In this document: positions 20,296 to 32,030 of the stretch, one piece after another
Position numbering within the stretch: position 1 is the stretch's first letter
Layout of the letters: the number at the start of each line of letters is the position of its first letter
Origin: Triglochin maritima
Lineage: Eukaryota > Streptophyta > Magnoliopsida > Alismatales > Juncaginaceae
NCBI GenBank assembly: GCA_963682175.1
Contig: OY821775.1
Coordinates: 38,252,053 to 38,316,052 of the forward strand
Reading direction: 5' to 3'
Length of the DNA: 64,000 nucleotides
The notes under the pieces: generated by a model
Told to the model about the DNA's origin: nothing
The model's database searches: none
What the model saw: the letters and a program-made list of their open reading frames with translations, nothing else
Made by a program: the position numbers and the translations under genes

Positions 20296-22052
20296 TGATG
20301 GAGATCATTTCATGCATATCTTTGTGTCTTATATCCACTATCTTTCACCCAAACAATGTTATGTAACGAGTTTAATATTTCGTTTTCAGGAATAAGTAGG
20401 TTTGAGAAGAAGAGACTATAAATGGACCTAATAGCAGGGAAAAGGACTGAGTTGAGAGACTCGAGGACTAAGATGCAAGATCGAAGGACTTGAATTTAAG
20501 ATCGAAGGACCAATGAGCAAACAAGAATACTCCACACCATCATGGGGAGTATTTTGGCAATTCTTTTCGGGTCGGACCTCCAGCAAGCGAAGTAGATGCA
20601 TCATAGACCAACAAAGACATCCAGAAAAGCCCACACAAAACAACGGCCGGATCCAAACAATATAGACCGCCAATTGGCGGTCCAAGACCGCTGATAAGCG
20701 GTCTGTTTTGATCCAGATCCGCTAAGATTTCGTAGGGTCGCGAATTAGTGTGTATTTAGTCTATTTATGGTATTTATTTAGTCCTATACCGGGGGATTGC
20801 CCCGGATTACTTTTTTCTATGACTATAAATAGAACTCTCCCTCCTCTCTTGTACCACATCTCTCTCTTGGTGGCCATCCTCTCTACTAGGAGTTAAACCC
20901 TTGAAGCAAAAAACCATGGTGGAGAGAGGCGGTGTTTTACGTGTGTACATAGTCGAGTCTTTTCCTTTGATTTTTGTTTTCTTTTGTGTGCATTGTTAGG
21001 GTCATGTTAGTGTGCTGCATTTAATATCGATATATCTACTTGCCATGATCCTTGGGTGACTTGTCTTCTTTTTCTTGCCTAGTGCTTTAAAATTTTCACA
21101 TTTCTTTCAAAATCTTCATGTGTTTGCGAATGAAAATGTTTTGTGGGTTTTGCGTGTGTTTAACATGTGTAAAACCGTTTAGAGGCAAAGTACAAAGAAA
21201 GATCCCAAAATTGTCTTGAACTTGATGCATTAGGATATCTAGTACAGTGGCTTTAAGACTTATCTAGTCATTAGGATGCACCCCGACTTTCCCTCGGGGG
21301 TGAGTATTCATAGGGTTTCAGTACTCAAACACTTAAAGAAGTCCACCCTGAACCTAGTAAGTCAATAATTTGTGTCTGTTAATTTAAGGAAGTTTGTTGT
21401 AGTCAAGGACCCTTTAAATATTGTTGTGAGACATTAAGTGTAGGGGTTTGGTTCATGTGTAGATAAGAAATAAGTGAGTAGGTGTTCTCTTTTCTCGCAC
21501 GGCTCCTATCACTCGGGTAATGTATGTCTGAAGGGACTTTGTGTCAGGTGCTTTCGAATCATCTGACTTGGGATGCGCCGACCGAACTCCTGTTACACGG
21601 GTGGTAGGGATTGCCCTATATGGAGATTTGGGGAAATGTGTACGTGATAGTGTAAGTCCTCATTGGCAATGATACACGAAACCTGACACTGGGAGAATGA
21701 AGCTCCAACTAATAAAAAGAAAAAATAAAATAAAAATGGTAATGCAAATAAGAACCTTAATGGACTTTACACTTTGTATCACTTGAGGATGTTGAGGTTG
21801 TCCATGTCTCTCACTTAAGTTCTTATTTAACTTGAACGAATGGTTCATTAGGCTAGCTGTGTGGACTGAATACCTATATAGAGTTGGCCCGTAGGATTAC
21901 CACGTCCAATGATTATCGCAACTCCTTTCTCTACTTTGTTTCCCACTCACCTTCGAATAAACTAAAGTGGACACACCTCCCTGTGGATCGACCCGTATTT
22001 GCCACCGCCTCAACACGGCCGTGCACTTACGGTTAATTAAAACGTTCAATCA
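20296..22052 (+). mobile_element. 5' LTR of element B, with internal-region sequence replacing its middle
   Basis: 20296-20927 is a normal LTR start with TATA box at 20824-20831. 20928-21905 is not LTR but a copy of the element's own 3' non-coding region (matches 25045-25600 and on into 32031-32440). 21906-22052 returns to a normal LTR end (TCGCAACTCC to GTTCAATCA). Both switches fall at short shared sequences, GAGAGG and TGAT. Confidence 0.8.
20665..20703. promoter_or_regulatory. Paired palindromes, element B 5' LTR
   Basis: GACCGCCAATTGGCGGTC at 20665-20682 and a variant at 20686-20703, 121 bp upstream of the TATA box. The 3' LTR has its more decayed pair at 33068-33106. Confidence 0.7.
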
Positions 22053-22058
22053 AGTTTT

Positions 22059-22076
22059 TGGCGTCGTTGCTGGGGA
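22059..22076 (+). promoter_or_regulatory. Decayed tRNA-Asp primer-binding site of element B
   Basis: It matches the element A site except for two C-to-T changes, and lies 6 bp past the LTR end as in element A. Confidence 0.85.
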
Positions 22077-23185
22077 GGTGTTATGTCCAGACTTTAGTTT
22101 GGACGATTCGAGTGGTTTTAATTTTTCTTTTTTAGTAATGGTTTGTTCAGGGGTTGTAAGATGCAAGGGGAGGCTACTGGCAAAACTAGAGGAACAATTG
22201 CATCAAAGTGACCGCCAATCAGCGGTCTGAAACCGCCAATTGGCGGCCTGGTGAGTTGTGTTTTCTCTAATTTTTGTTGTGGTAGTTTATATCTTCAATT
22301 TAGTGGTCTGGGAGTTCTATTTTGTTTGTTTTAACCTGTAGTTAGCTCCCACATTAACAATCAATCCTTTGTAATCAATTTGGACCTTAAAACTCAAATT
22401 AAAATAATAGATTGATTGCCATCTAGGTCATGCATCATTTGTAGACCTTACATGCATTTGTCTTTTCTTTGCTTTATATTTTTGTTGTTGATTGCTGGCG
22501 TGAGGTACGTGAACCCAATTCCCTCATTCATGCATGTTTAGATCATGCATTAGTTAGTAAGGTGCATCGGGACAAGAGTGAGTTGGGCGTTTGATTGGAG
22601 TGTTGATTGCTAGATTTAAGATCAAAACGCTACTAAGGAGGGGTTGTCCCATAAAAGATAAGGTGGGGGATTTCATCACCATTTCCTTGGCCCCAAAAAT
22701 CACTCTTAATGAAACCTTCATTCTAAAAGCAAGTAGACATTGGCCCTAAGGAGTTCGGACACACTAGGAGAGTGATCTAGTTAAGACCGTTATGGCCTGA
22801 TCGGCGTTGCTTACCTTGTCGATAGTAGGAGGTACTGGATCTCCGGATTTGGTATCACTTGCTAGGAATTGTGGTCTTCGTTGTAGGGAGGTGAGGTTTG
22901 TCAAGACTAGAGATCTCGAAGTTAGGCGTCGTCTAGCCTAAGGACCCATAGTCATACATTGTTTGAGTCGTGCTTGCTAGATTATGCTTCTACCCTCTCC
23001 CACTACCCACGCTAGTTTCTAGGGATTCTTCCCTTCTCCTCTGAGTCATCTTCTTCTCACCTAATTCTACGTTCTAGTCTCCTCCCCTTTACACTCTCTG
23101 TTAGCATTTTAGGGTCGAGTCGAGCACTTTTGCGAGCTTAGCCTCGTGGTGGTGAGAGTGGTCGACTCGAGAGTTTTTTGTTGAG
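22077..23185 (+). mobile_element. Leader of element B
   Basis: About 1.1 kb of non-coding sequence homologous to the element A leader. It includes the palindrome pair at 22210-22248, 133 bp after the primer-binding site. No frame of note. Confidence 0.7.
22210..22248. promoter_or_regulatory. Paired palindromes in element B leader
   Basis: 22210-22227 is palindromic except for its centre; 22231-22248 keeps CCGCCAATTGGCGG. Position relative to the primer-binding site matches element A within one base. Confidence 0.7.
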
Positions 23186-24631
23186 ATGGATGGTTACATG
23201 GGCAACCATCCATATCATTGTTAGGACCAGGACAATTCTTCCTGGTATTCCGGACCCATGTAACCTAGGGTGGCTCAGACTAACACCCTGTATGGTTGGG
23301 ACAATCTTAATTGTGTGATTGGGCAATCTTCATATTGGGGTAGTATGAGAGAGGCACCGACTGCTAGATCATCATCTATCTACGTCGGATCATACGCTGG
23401 TCAACAAACTGAGACATTACAACAACCTTTGGCCTCTTTCATGCGTGCGGTAGACAACATGAGTGCACCGGAGGCTCCAGTAGCCGTACCGTGCGCCTGT
23501 TGTGGGTTGAGTGGTCATGTTATTAGGGAATGTCTTTATGTTCCCCCAGAGCCTGAGTATGAGCATACATTTTCCAAAAATGCCCAATATGACCATTACG
23601 CATCCGCGTACAACCCAAGAGGGATGGATTCTTGGGGAGACGATCCTTATTCAAATTCTTATACATCATTTCCACCCCAGTATCCTCCTCCCGAATACCC
23701 AGAATTCTACCAACACCCCACTTCAAATCATTGGACTCATTATCAGCCCATCAACACCCAACCCCAAAATTTCTCAAGCTCTGACTTTGACCTCATAGTT
23801 GATCGCATACCTGGTTCCTTGAAACAAACTTTCCTTAGGTTCATGGAAACCACTCAACAGTCCATACAAAATATGGCACTGCAAGTGAGTCAAATGACGC
23901 AGCAATTACGTGAACATGAGGAGAGTAACTTTTCTTGTCAACATGAGGATTCATCTTTTGATATTGAACTGCCACCACCACATCCACAAATTCAAAGCAC
24001 AATCTTTCAAAGTCAAACTCCTAGTCAGTCTGAGGAACTTGGGGTTTAAATTCACGATAACTTGGTGGACGATTCGATTCCAATAGAGAATAACATGGAC
24101 CAACTTCATTATGAGTCGGCACATGATTGTGCCTTACATTTTTGTCCTGTGGCCCCTGAGCCACATGATCTTCATGTTGTGCCTTTTAAGGACTCACCTC
24201 TGGTAGAGCAAGAGCTCCCTAGTACCCTTAATTTCAAATGACCTGATGAGAGTTTGCCTCTCACTATTGTTCCTGATCATCTTGGAAATGATGGGACATC
24301 AAACAACTACATTGCCAATGAGGGTATTGGGAGTTCCTTAGAGGATACCTTGGGTAAGAGACTCACTTCCTGTTCTCCTGGTGAGTTGGACATGCATAAC
24401 GAGGTTCTTGACCTTGTTCCGACCGACCAGCCTGTTGGTTGGAGAGTTCGGATTGATAATTATAACTTCAGTTCCAAGACGGGAGAAACTCTTCTTCCGT
24501 TGCACAATATGTCCCAAACTCTTGAGAGGTTCAAGATCTTTCAGTTTGATCCTTTGAATGAGACGCCTTTGCGTCAGTTCATGAACCTCTCATTACATCT
24601 TGTGCTCTTTGTGAAGGGGGCCCACGTATGA
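23186..24631 (+). pseudogene. Shortened Gag-like gene of element B, four in-frame stops
   Basis: One frame runs from ATG 23186 for about 482 codons. Stops lie near 23222 (TAG), 23261 (TAA), 24047 (TAA) and 24239 (TGA), and there is no frameshift. A CCHC knuckle (CACCGLSGHVIREC) near 23490-23535 is followed by a Pro/Tyr-rich part and a helical stretch (SQMTQQLREHEES). After 24050 come sequences like the tail of element A, including PVGWRV near 24432. The capsid domain and the protease are both missing, so the protein was already an internally deleted form before the stops arose. Confidence 0.75.
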
Positions 24632-25610
24632 GTATTCTGGCCCCGCGTGGTGTCATGTTCCCTTTCCAAATGCATTAACCCACTTTTGAGATCCCATTTG
24701 ATGTCCTTTGACAAATGAAGATGAGAACTTATTTTTTTGTACATAGTTATATTCAAAAAAAAGAAAAAAAAGAGAAAACCAAAAAAAATAAAATAAAAGA
24801 CTCCTTCAGTGAGCATCGATTGTTGTGGGCTCCAACCTTGAGTATTTGTGCCCCATTTCTTTCACGTATTTGTATCCCTTCTGTAGCATCTCACAGGTTT
24901 TGAGGGAATTTGGGTTGTATGCATCAACATAGCCATGAACTTCCCTTTGTACTTCACGTTTGTGAGATCTCTTCTTTTTCATGCATAAATCCATGTAGTA
25001 TCTTGCTCACATTCATTGAGGACAATGCATGAAGTAGGTGTGAGAGGGGTGTTTTACATGTGTACATAGTCGAGTCTTTTCCTTTGATTTTTGTTTTCTT
25101 TTGTGTGCATTGTTAGGGTCATGTCAGTGTGCTGCATTTAATATCGATATATCTGCTTGCCATGATCATTGGGTGACTAGTCTTCTTTTTCTTGCCTAGT
25201 GCTTTAAAATTTTCACATTTTCTTTCAAGATTTTCATGTGTTTGCGAAAGAAAATGTTTTGTGGGTTTTGCGTGTGTTTAACATGTGTTAAACCGTTGAG
25301 AGGCAAAGTAAAAAGAAAGCTCCCAAAATTGTCTTGAACTTGAAGCATTAGGATATCTAGTACAGTGGCTTTAGGACTTATCTAGTCGTTAGGATGCACC
25401 CCGACTTTCCCTCGGGGGTGAGTATTCATAGGGTTTCAGTACTCAAACACTTAAAGAAGTCCACCCTGAACCTAGTAAGTCAATAATTCGTATCTATTAA
25501 TTTAAGGAAGTTTGTTGTAGTCAATGACTCTTTAAATCTTGTTGTGAGACATTAAGTGTAGGGATTTTGGTTCTTGTGTAGATAAGAAATAAGTGAGTAT
25601 GTGTTCTTTC
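24632..25610 (+). mobile_element. 3' non-coding region of element B, first part
   Basis: It matches the complement of 9320-10022, including the A-rich run near 24745-24800 (T-rich in element A's plus strand), the GACAATGCATGAAGTAGGTG stretch and the internal polypurine-like tract near 25033-25054. It is interrupted by the copia element at 25611 and resumes at 32031. Confidence 0.8.
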
Positions 25611-26116
25611 TGAAGGGAATGTGTTCTAAAAGTTTTACTTTTAAATGTCAATTATTATGAATTGAATGAGAAATCATTTTGTTCCTTGTTTATGTTATTC
25701 GTCTTTTAGAAGTGTTAAGGAAGAGGCTCTTGGTCCTTAACCGTAGAGCTCTAAAAGATATTGGTTTACATAAAACAAAAGATATTCGCAATCATGGTAA
25801 TTAACATGGGACATTAATTACCGGGTTAAGATTGTCGTGTTGGTCATAGATCATTGTAGCTCTACAAGTGAGTGACAACACGGGTACACAAAAGAGGAAA
25901 ATAGTACTTTTGTATACCGAATTGACCTAACAAGTAAAATATTATAGAAATGTGTTTCTGTGTCATTAATATTTTACTGTGTCTTTGGTCCTTTGATATG
26001 AGACTTATATCTGATCACTTAAGGAATACTTAATTAGATCAGTATCTTGAACTATCGATAAGTGTAGTGTAAAGGCATTGGTTGGTTAAGTACAACTTTT
26101 GTTGGAGAAGATAGTT
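25611..26116 (+). mobile_element. Truncated 5' LTR of copia element
   Basis: 506 bp match the first 506 bp of the 3' LTR with two differences by eye and no indel. The match ends at ATAGTT, where gag sequence begins. The lost part is the remaining 1.63 kb of the LTR. Confidence 0.9.
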
Positions 26117-27044
26117 GATCGAAAAGAATCCTTTGCAAAATGATGGCTCAAACTTCATGAAATGGCAACTCAATCTTAACATCGTGTTGAGGTTTGAAAA
26201 ACTATCTCATATTTTGGATGGTGAAATCCCAAAATTGAATGAGAAGACAACCGATAATGAGAAGGAGGCGATAGCCAAGTGGGAAGACCAAGAGAACCAA
26301 GTTCACGGTCTAATGTTGGCATCCATGGGTGACTCGCTTCAAGCGAAATACTTGGATTCAAAACCCAAGAAGATCATGGAGGCTTTAACAAAGATGTTCA
26401 TGGATAGTGCCCAAAAGGAGCGCTATAAGACCACCATCACACTCACAAGGTGCCATATGGCGGAGGGAACATCGGTATCTATGCATTTTCTCACGATGCA
26501 AGGATACCTTGAGAAGTTGGCAAAGCTCTCTTCACCAATGCCCGAGGACATTGCTGAAGATATGATTCTTGGCTATCTAGCCCCGTTCTTTAAGGACTTT
26601 GTGATGCACTATCACGTGCGTGAAAAAGGGGTGAGTCTTGAGGAGCTTCACAACGCTCTCAAAACTGCTGAAGTTGACATGGGCAAGGGTAGGGACAAGC
26701 AAGTCCTAGCCGTCCATGAGAGGAGCAAAAAGATCAACAAAGGTAAAGGCAAATTTACCAAAGATACGTCAATCAAGAGCAAGGGAGTAGGAGGTGCCTC
26801 AAAGGGGAAATCTTTCAAATCTCCAACTCCCAACACGGAGTGCTTTCACTGCGGTGAAAAGGGACACATCCGACCGAATTGCCCCAAGTACAAGGAATAC
26901 CTTGAAAATGGGATGATTGAACGTAGGCGCCCGAGAAGCGCCATAGGTATGTTTGTTATTGAGATAAATTTAATCACCTCTATCCTTGATTTGGTAATGG
27001 TTACCGGATCTTGTGCTCACATAATTTTGATGTGCAGCTATTGA
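26117..27044 (+). pseudogene. Copia gag, 5'-truncated
   Basis: The frame is open for about 309 codons but has no ATG at its start. The first homologous residues (IEKNPLQNDGSNF) align with about residue 18 of the sister gag at 53041. A UBN2-like copia Gag body is followed by CFHCGEKGHIRPNC near 26840-26880, a CCHC knuckle. After the knuckle the frame runs into the protease region and stops. Confidence 0.85.
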
Positions 27045-29760
27045 AGGATAGGAAGGAACTCGTGGAGAACGAGATGATATTGAAGATTGGAAATAGTACA
27101 AGCATCACTGCGATTGTACAAGATTCTATGGAGCTTCAATAGTCTAGTGATTTAAATTTATGCTTTGAAGAATGTTTGTTATATGCCTTCGATTAGCAAG
27201 AACATTTCTGTATCAAGTTTTAGATATGGATAAATTTTAATAAATATTTTAATTCTTGCTTGTCTATATCGAAGAATGGGATTTTCTATGCAAATGCATT
27301 CATATAGAATGATTTCTATTTGCTTGAAATAAATAATAAACAAACTCAAACAAACAATAACAAAAGAGAAACTAAGATAACTCACGTGAATGATACAATC
27401 TTGTAGCACTATCGGATTGGTCAAATAAATGACCAAGAGACCTTTCAAGAAGAAAGGAACGAAAACGAATAACTAATTGGATATGATACATTCTAATATA
27501 TGTGGTCCGATAAGTACAAGGGCAAGAGATGGTTTAAGGTATTTCATTTTGTTCACGGACAACTATAGTCATTATGGCTATATTTGTCTAATGGGAAGCA
27601 AAATTGAATTCTTTGACAAGTTCAAGGAATTCGAGGATGAAGTAGTGAACCGACTCAACAAGAATATCGAGTCTCTATGAAAGGTTCGTAGGGGTGAGTG
27701 CTTAGGATACCTAATTTGACTCATTCCTAAATTAGGAACATGATATTGCTCGACATGGTTCGATCAATAATAAGTCAATCTAAAATTGCCTCTTTACTTT
27801 TGGGATTATGCACTACAAATAATGACAAACTCACTAAATGATGTTCCATCCAAATCCGTGGAGAAAATGTCTTGTGAGCTGTGGAGTTGAAAGACACCTA
27901 AGCTCGACTTTCTCAAGATTTGGGGTTGTGAGGTATACATCAAGAAATTGATGTCAACCAAGCTTCAACCAAAAACGGATAAGTGCTTCTTTATAGGTTG
28001 TCCTCGTGTGACAAGAGGATACTACTTTTAGTTTATCACCTCCAATCAAAAGATTGTAGAGAGAGATATGTTTTTTCTGGAATTTCTGGAAAAGAGAGAA
28101 AAGTAGTGGGAGTAGAGTTGAGCTTGAGGAAACTCAAGATACTCTACAAGATCATGATGTGAATGTTGCATTCAAATCATGAAGGCCCAACCGAGATTCA
28201 TTTGGTTAGTGGGAGCATGAGCGAGAGATCCTTACAAGAAATTGTGAGAGAATCTCAATCATCCTCACCTAGTGTGCGTTCGAGAGTCGAACATGAACCT
28301 ATTCCTCAAGAAATTGTGGAAGAAGTTCGAGAGACACGAGAAGAACCAAAAGAACTAAGAAGGTCAATGAGGAAAAGGAAGAAACCCAATAAGTATGTGG
28401 GACTTCATGAGATCATGGTACTAAATACCAAAGATCCCTCGACCTTCCGAGAAGCAATGGAAAAGACTCCAAACTATGGTTAAAAGCCATGGAATCCGAA
28501 GTAGAATCCATGTAAGATAATCAAGTATGAAACTTGATTAGCCTTCCTCAAGAGAAAATATCATTTGGTATAAATGAGCTTTTAGGAGGAAGATAAACAT
28601 GGATAGTAACTTGACAACCTACAAAGCGAGGCTTGTAGCAAAAGTTATACTCAAATTCAAGAAATTGACTTTGATGAAATTTTTGAGAAGTTCCCATATT
28701 AAAATCTATTCGGATTATGCTCACTATTACCGCATTTCACAATTGTGGGATATGGAAGATGGATATCAAAATGGCGTTCCTTAAACAGGAACTTGGAGGA
28801 GGATATGTACATGGTACAACCTCAAGGTTTTGATGATCCAAATAATAGCGAGAAGAAATGCAAGTTTCGAGAATCCATTTATGGATTGAAGCAAGCATCG
28901 AGGAGTTGGAACAAACGCTTTGACGAAGAGGTGAAAGAGATTCACTTCATTCAAAGTAAAGGAAAACCTTGTTGATACAAGGATATTAGTGGGAGTCATG
29001 TAGTATTTCTGATCTTATATGTCGATGACATATTGCACATGAGCGATCATATACCTTAGCATTAACAAATGAGAAATTTCATTAAAATCAGCATTTCAAT
29101 GAAAAGAAAAGGATGAGGCTCAACCCATCTTGAGAATCAAGATACATTGAGATACATCCCGTAGACTCATTGGCTTCAGTCAACGTGCATACATTGACAA
29201 GGTCTTTGAAATGTTCAGGATGAACAATTCCGATATGGACAATATGCCAATGAGTATGAGTATAGGTGTGCAACTCAAGAAGTCTCAATGTGCTCAATCA
29301 CACAAAGACTTGGAGTACATGAAGGTATCCCTTATGCTTCGGCAAAAGGAAGGACCATGTACACAATGACTTGCACAAGACTCAATATCTCGTATGCTCT
29401 AGACGTGAGAGAAGGTCACCAATCCAACGCAAGTCCTAATCATAGGATTGTGGTCAAGAATATTCTGAAGTACCTTAACCGGACTAAAGATAAGGTTCTT
29501 GTTTATGGAAGACAAAGGAGAAAATAGCCGAGGGCTGTTTTGATGCAATTCTTATAGGAATTCTAGACAATAAGAGGTTGGAATGATGATGCGTCATCAT
29601 TATTGAATGTGGAGGTATGAGCTAGTGTATTTAGGAGTAATATCACTACAGCTAACTCAACCACCAACGAAAGACAAAATAAATAAATAGGTGGACACAA
29701 CAGTGACACAACTGATCCATTCAACAGACCTTCATACCAAGCTAAGAGACGAAATATATT
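27045..29760 (+). pseudogene. Copia pol remnant: protease, integrase, RT, RNase H
   Basis: Many frameshifts. Recognisable pieces: integrase core near 27480-27680 (FILFTDNYSHYGY), the pre-RT motif RRSMRKRKKPNKY near 28355-28400, RT near 28740-28960 (MVQPQGFDDP, SIYGLKQASRSWN), the YVDD block near 29020, and RNase H-proximal sequence near 29290-29530. The integrase and RT are each interrupted, so the element cannot supply its own enzymes. Confidence 0.85.
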
Positions 29761-29888
29761 TCGAGTCCATGGATGCGAGGATCCATGTGGATTGGCTTGA
29801 TAGGTGATTTGAGAAGGTTACCCTAGTTATTAATGTTTTATGCATTGAGAATGTATGTGAAAGAAAACTTTGATAACAAGTGGGAGAT

Positions 29889-32025
29889 TGAAGGGAATGT
29901 GTTCTAAAAGTTTTACTTTTAAATGTCAATTATTATGAATTGAATGAGAAATCATTTTGTTCCTTGTTTATGTTATTCGTCTTTTAGAAGTGTTAAGGAA
30001 GAGGCTCTTGGTCCTTAACCGTAGAGCTCTAAAAGATATTGGTTTACATAAAACAAAAGATATTCGCAATCATGGTAATTAACATGGGACATTAATTACC
30101 GGGTTAAGATTGTCGTGTTGGTCATAGATCATTGTAGCTCTACAAGTGAGTGACAACACGGGTACACAAAAGAGGAAAATAGTACTTTTGTATACCGAAT
30201 TGACCTAACAAGTAAAATATTATAGAAATGTGTTTCTGTGTCATTAATATTTTACTGTGTCTTTGGTCCTTTCATATGAGACTTATATCTGATCACTTAA
30301 GGAATACTTAATTAGATCAGTGTCTTGAACTATCGATAAGTGTAGTGTAAAGGCATTGGTTGGTTAAGTACAACTTTTGTTGGAGAAGATAGTTAGTCAA
30401 AAGACTATCATTGACCCTCTTAATTGAGTAATGATATTAGTGGGCCCCTTGATAAAGCAAAGTTGTAATGTGCACAATGTGATTTGAGTTAAGTCACATA
30501 TTTATAACTAGCTTAAAGAGATCAAGAAATGAATACTAATACAAAGATGACACAATACTACTTTGTGTGTATTCTTAATATCATGAGGCAAGGGACAGAC
30601 ACAAGTGGTGCACTCCATCACTAAATGGATCGCGTTTTGGTTCGAGTGGAATTAAGACATCTAACTAATTGGGAGCTATAATGTGTAGCTAGATACCGCT
30701 TATAGCTTGTGATATTAAGCTCTTAATATCACTGCCAACTTAGTGTAGATCCTCCCATAGGTCACACCGCAAAAACCGTGAAACAAGAAGCTTGATTTTT
30801 GGTTCATATGATGTGTCGGGTTTCTTATAGAAAATATGACACATGTGGTGAACAAGTAAAATCAATTATGTTGTATATAAACATAATTAGAATCATGATA
30901 AATTCATATGAGATGCATATATTATGGGGTGCAATAATTTATTGTTGCATAGGATAATATATTGCATAAGTTGTGAATTTGCTAAAAACCCCTAAAGTTC
31001 AAATTTTGTTGGAAATAAATCCAAAATTTGAAAAGGCAAAATCGGGTAAAAGTTCGGTAATCCGTTGAGGTTCGGTCGACCGAAGGATCTATGGATCGGT
31101 CAACCGAACGTGGAACGGATAATTGTTATTGATTGACCGAACTTGACCTAAGTGCCTGGATCTTTGGTACGGTGTACCGAACCAGAAACGGTCGATCGAA
31201 CAATGTTAAGTTCCGATATTTTCGGTTAACCGAATGGCACTCGGTCTTAGACGAGAATTCGTCCGATCGGTTAAGGAGAATTTTTCCCCTTAAGAATCGG
31301 TCATCCGTCTAGTACTCGGTCAACCAATCGTGACATATTCGGTTAACCGAGTGGGTCTCGGTCAACCGAACAGCGATTGATTTTCTGCCTTTGATTATTA
31401 AGAGATTAATTTGATCGATGGCTGGATTAGCTGCAAACTTGGTCAAACATTTTGTGGGTGCATGTAATGCATTAAGGAATTAATTTATGAGAGAAAATGT
31501 AAAGAAAACGTGGCTGAAGAATAGCCATGATTAAGAGTAAGATTGGAACCTATAAATAGGTCCTTATTCTCCCTAATTGGGTTACACAATTCAATAATTA
31601 TTTTCTCTCTTAATTCACCACAAAAACCCACGAAAATTCTCTTAGTTTTCTAAGTCTTTGGAAGGAGAAATCTCAGAGGCTAAGGAAGGGGTTTGTAGCT
31701 AGATTCTAAGCTTGTTTGGAGATCGATTGGCTAGCTCATTTCTCTCCAACCTTGTTTAGGGTTTCGGTGAACACTCGGAGGCATCCGGCGCAACGAGAAG
31801 CGAAGATTGGCTTCCTCAACGTCTCTCTGAAACGTCAAGAAGTTTTTGAGAACTTCTAGGTATGAATTTTGGAGTCCCTTTGTGTTTGTTTTAATAAGTT
31901 TTTGAAACTAGTTGTTAAAACAAACTGATGCATGCATAAATAAAACGAAAAAAAATTGTAATAGATCCTTATTATACATGAAAATTCGAAAAATATATAT
32001 GTATAATTAAACATGAAATCCTACA
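29889..32025 (+). mobile_element. 3' LTR of copia element, 2137 bp
   Basis: It starts TGAAGGGAATGTG after a polypurine-like GTGGGAGAT and ends AAATCCTACA. TATA box at 31551-31558. A palindrome array lies in U3, 170-480 bp upstream of the TATA box. The end sequence matches that before the tRNA-Met site at 51531. Confidence 0.9.
31073..31375. repeat. CGGTCGACCG-type palindrome array in copia LTR
   Basis: One exact CGGTCGACCG at 31073-31082, followed by about ten variants: GGTCAACC, GGTTAACC, GGTCGATC, GGTGTACC, GGTCATCC. Most changes are at the central CG or keep a palindrome. This array is more diverged than those in family X. Confidence 0.8.
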
Positions 32026-32030
32026 CTTTC

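Larger units (their letters stand above)
25611..32025 (+). mobile_element. Defective Ty1/copia element, 6415 bp
   Basis: A truncated 5' LTR (25611-26116) is joined directly to gag. Then come broken gag, protease, integrase, RT and RNase H, and a full 3' LTR (29889-32025). The order protease-integrase-RT identifies Ty1/copia. The primer-binding site, leader and the rest of the 5' LTR are deleted. A sister element without this deletion is at 51526-55470. Confidence 0.92.
25606..32030 (+). repeat. 5-bp target-site duplication CTTTC around copia element
   Basis: CTTTC at 25606-25610 and 32026-32030. Joining the flanks across one copy restores the family-A 3' non-coding region. Confidence 0.92.
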
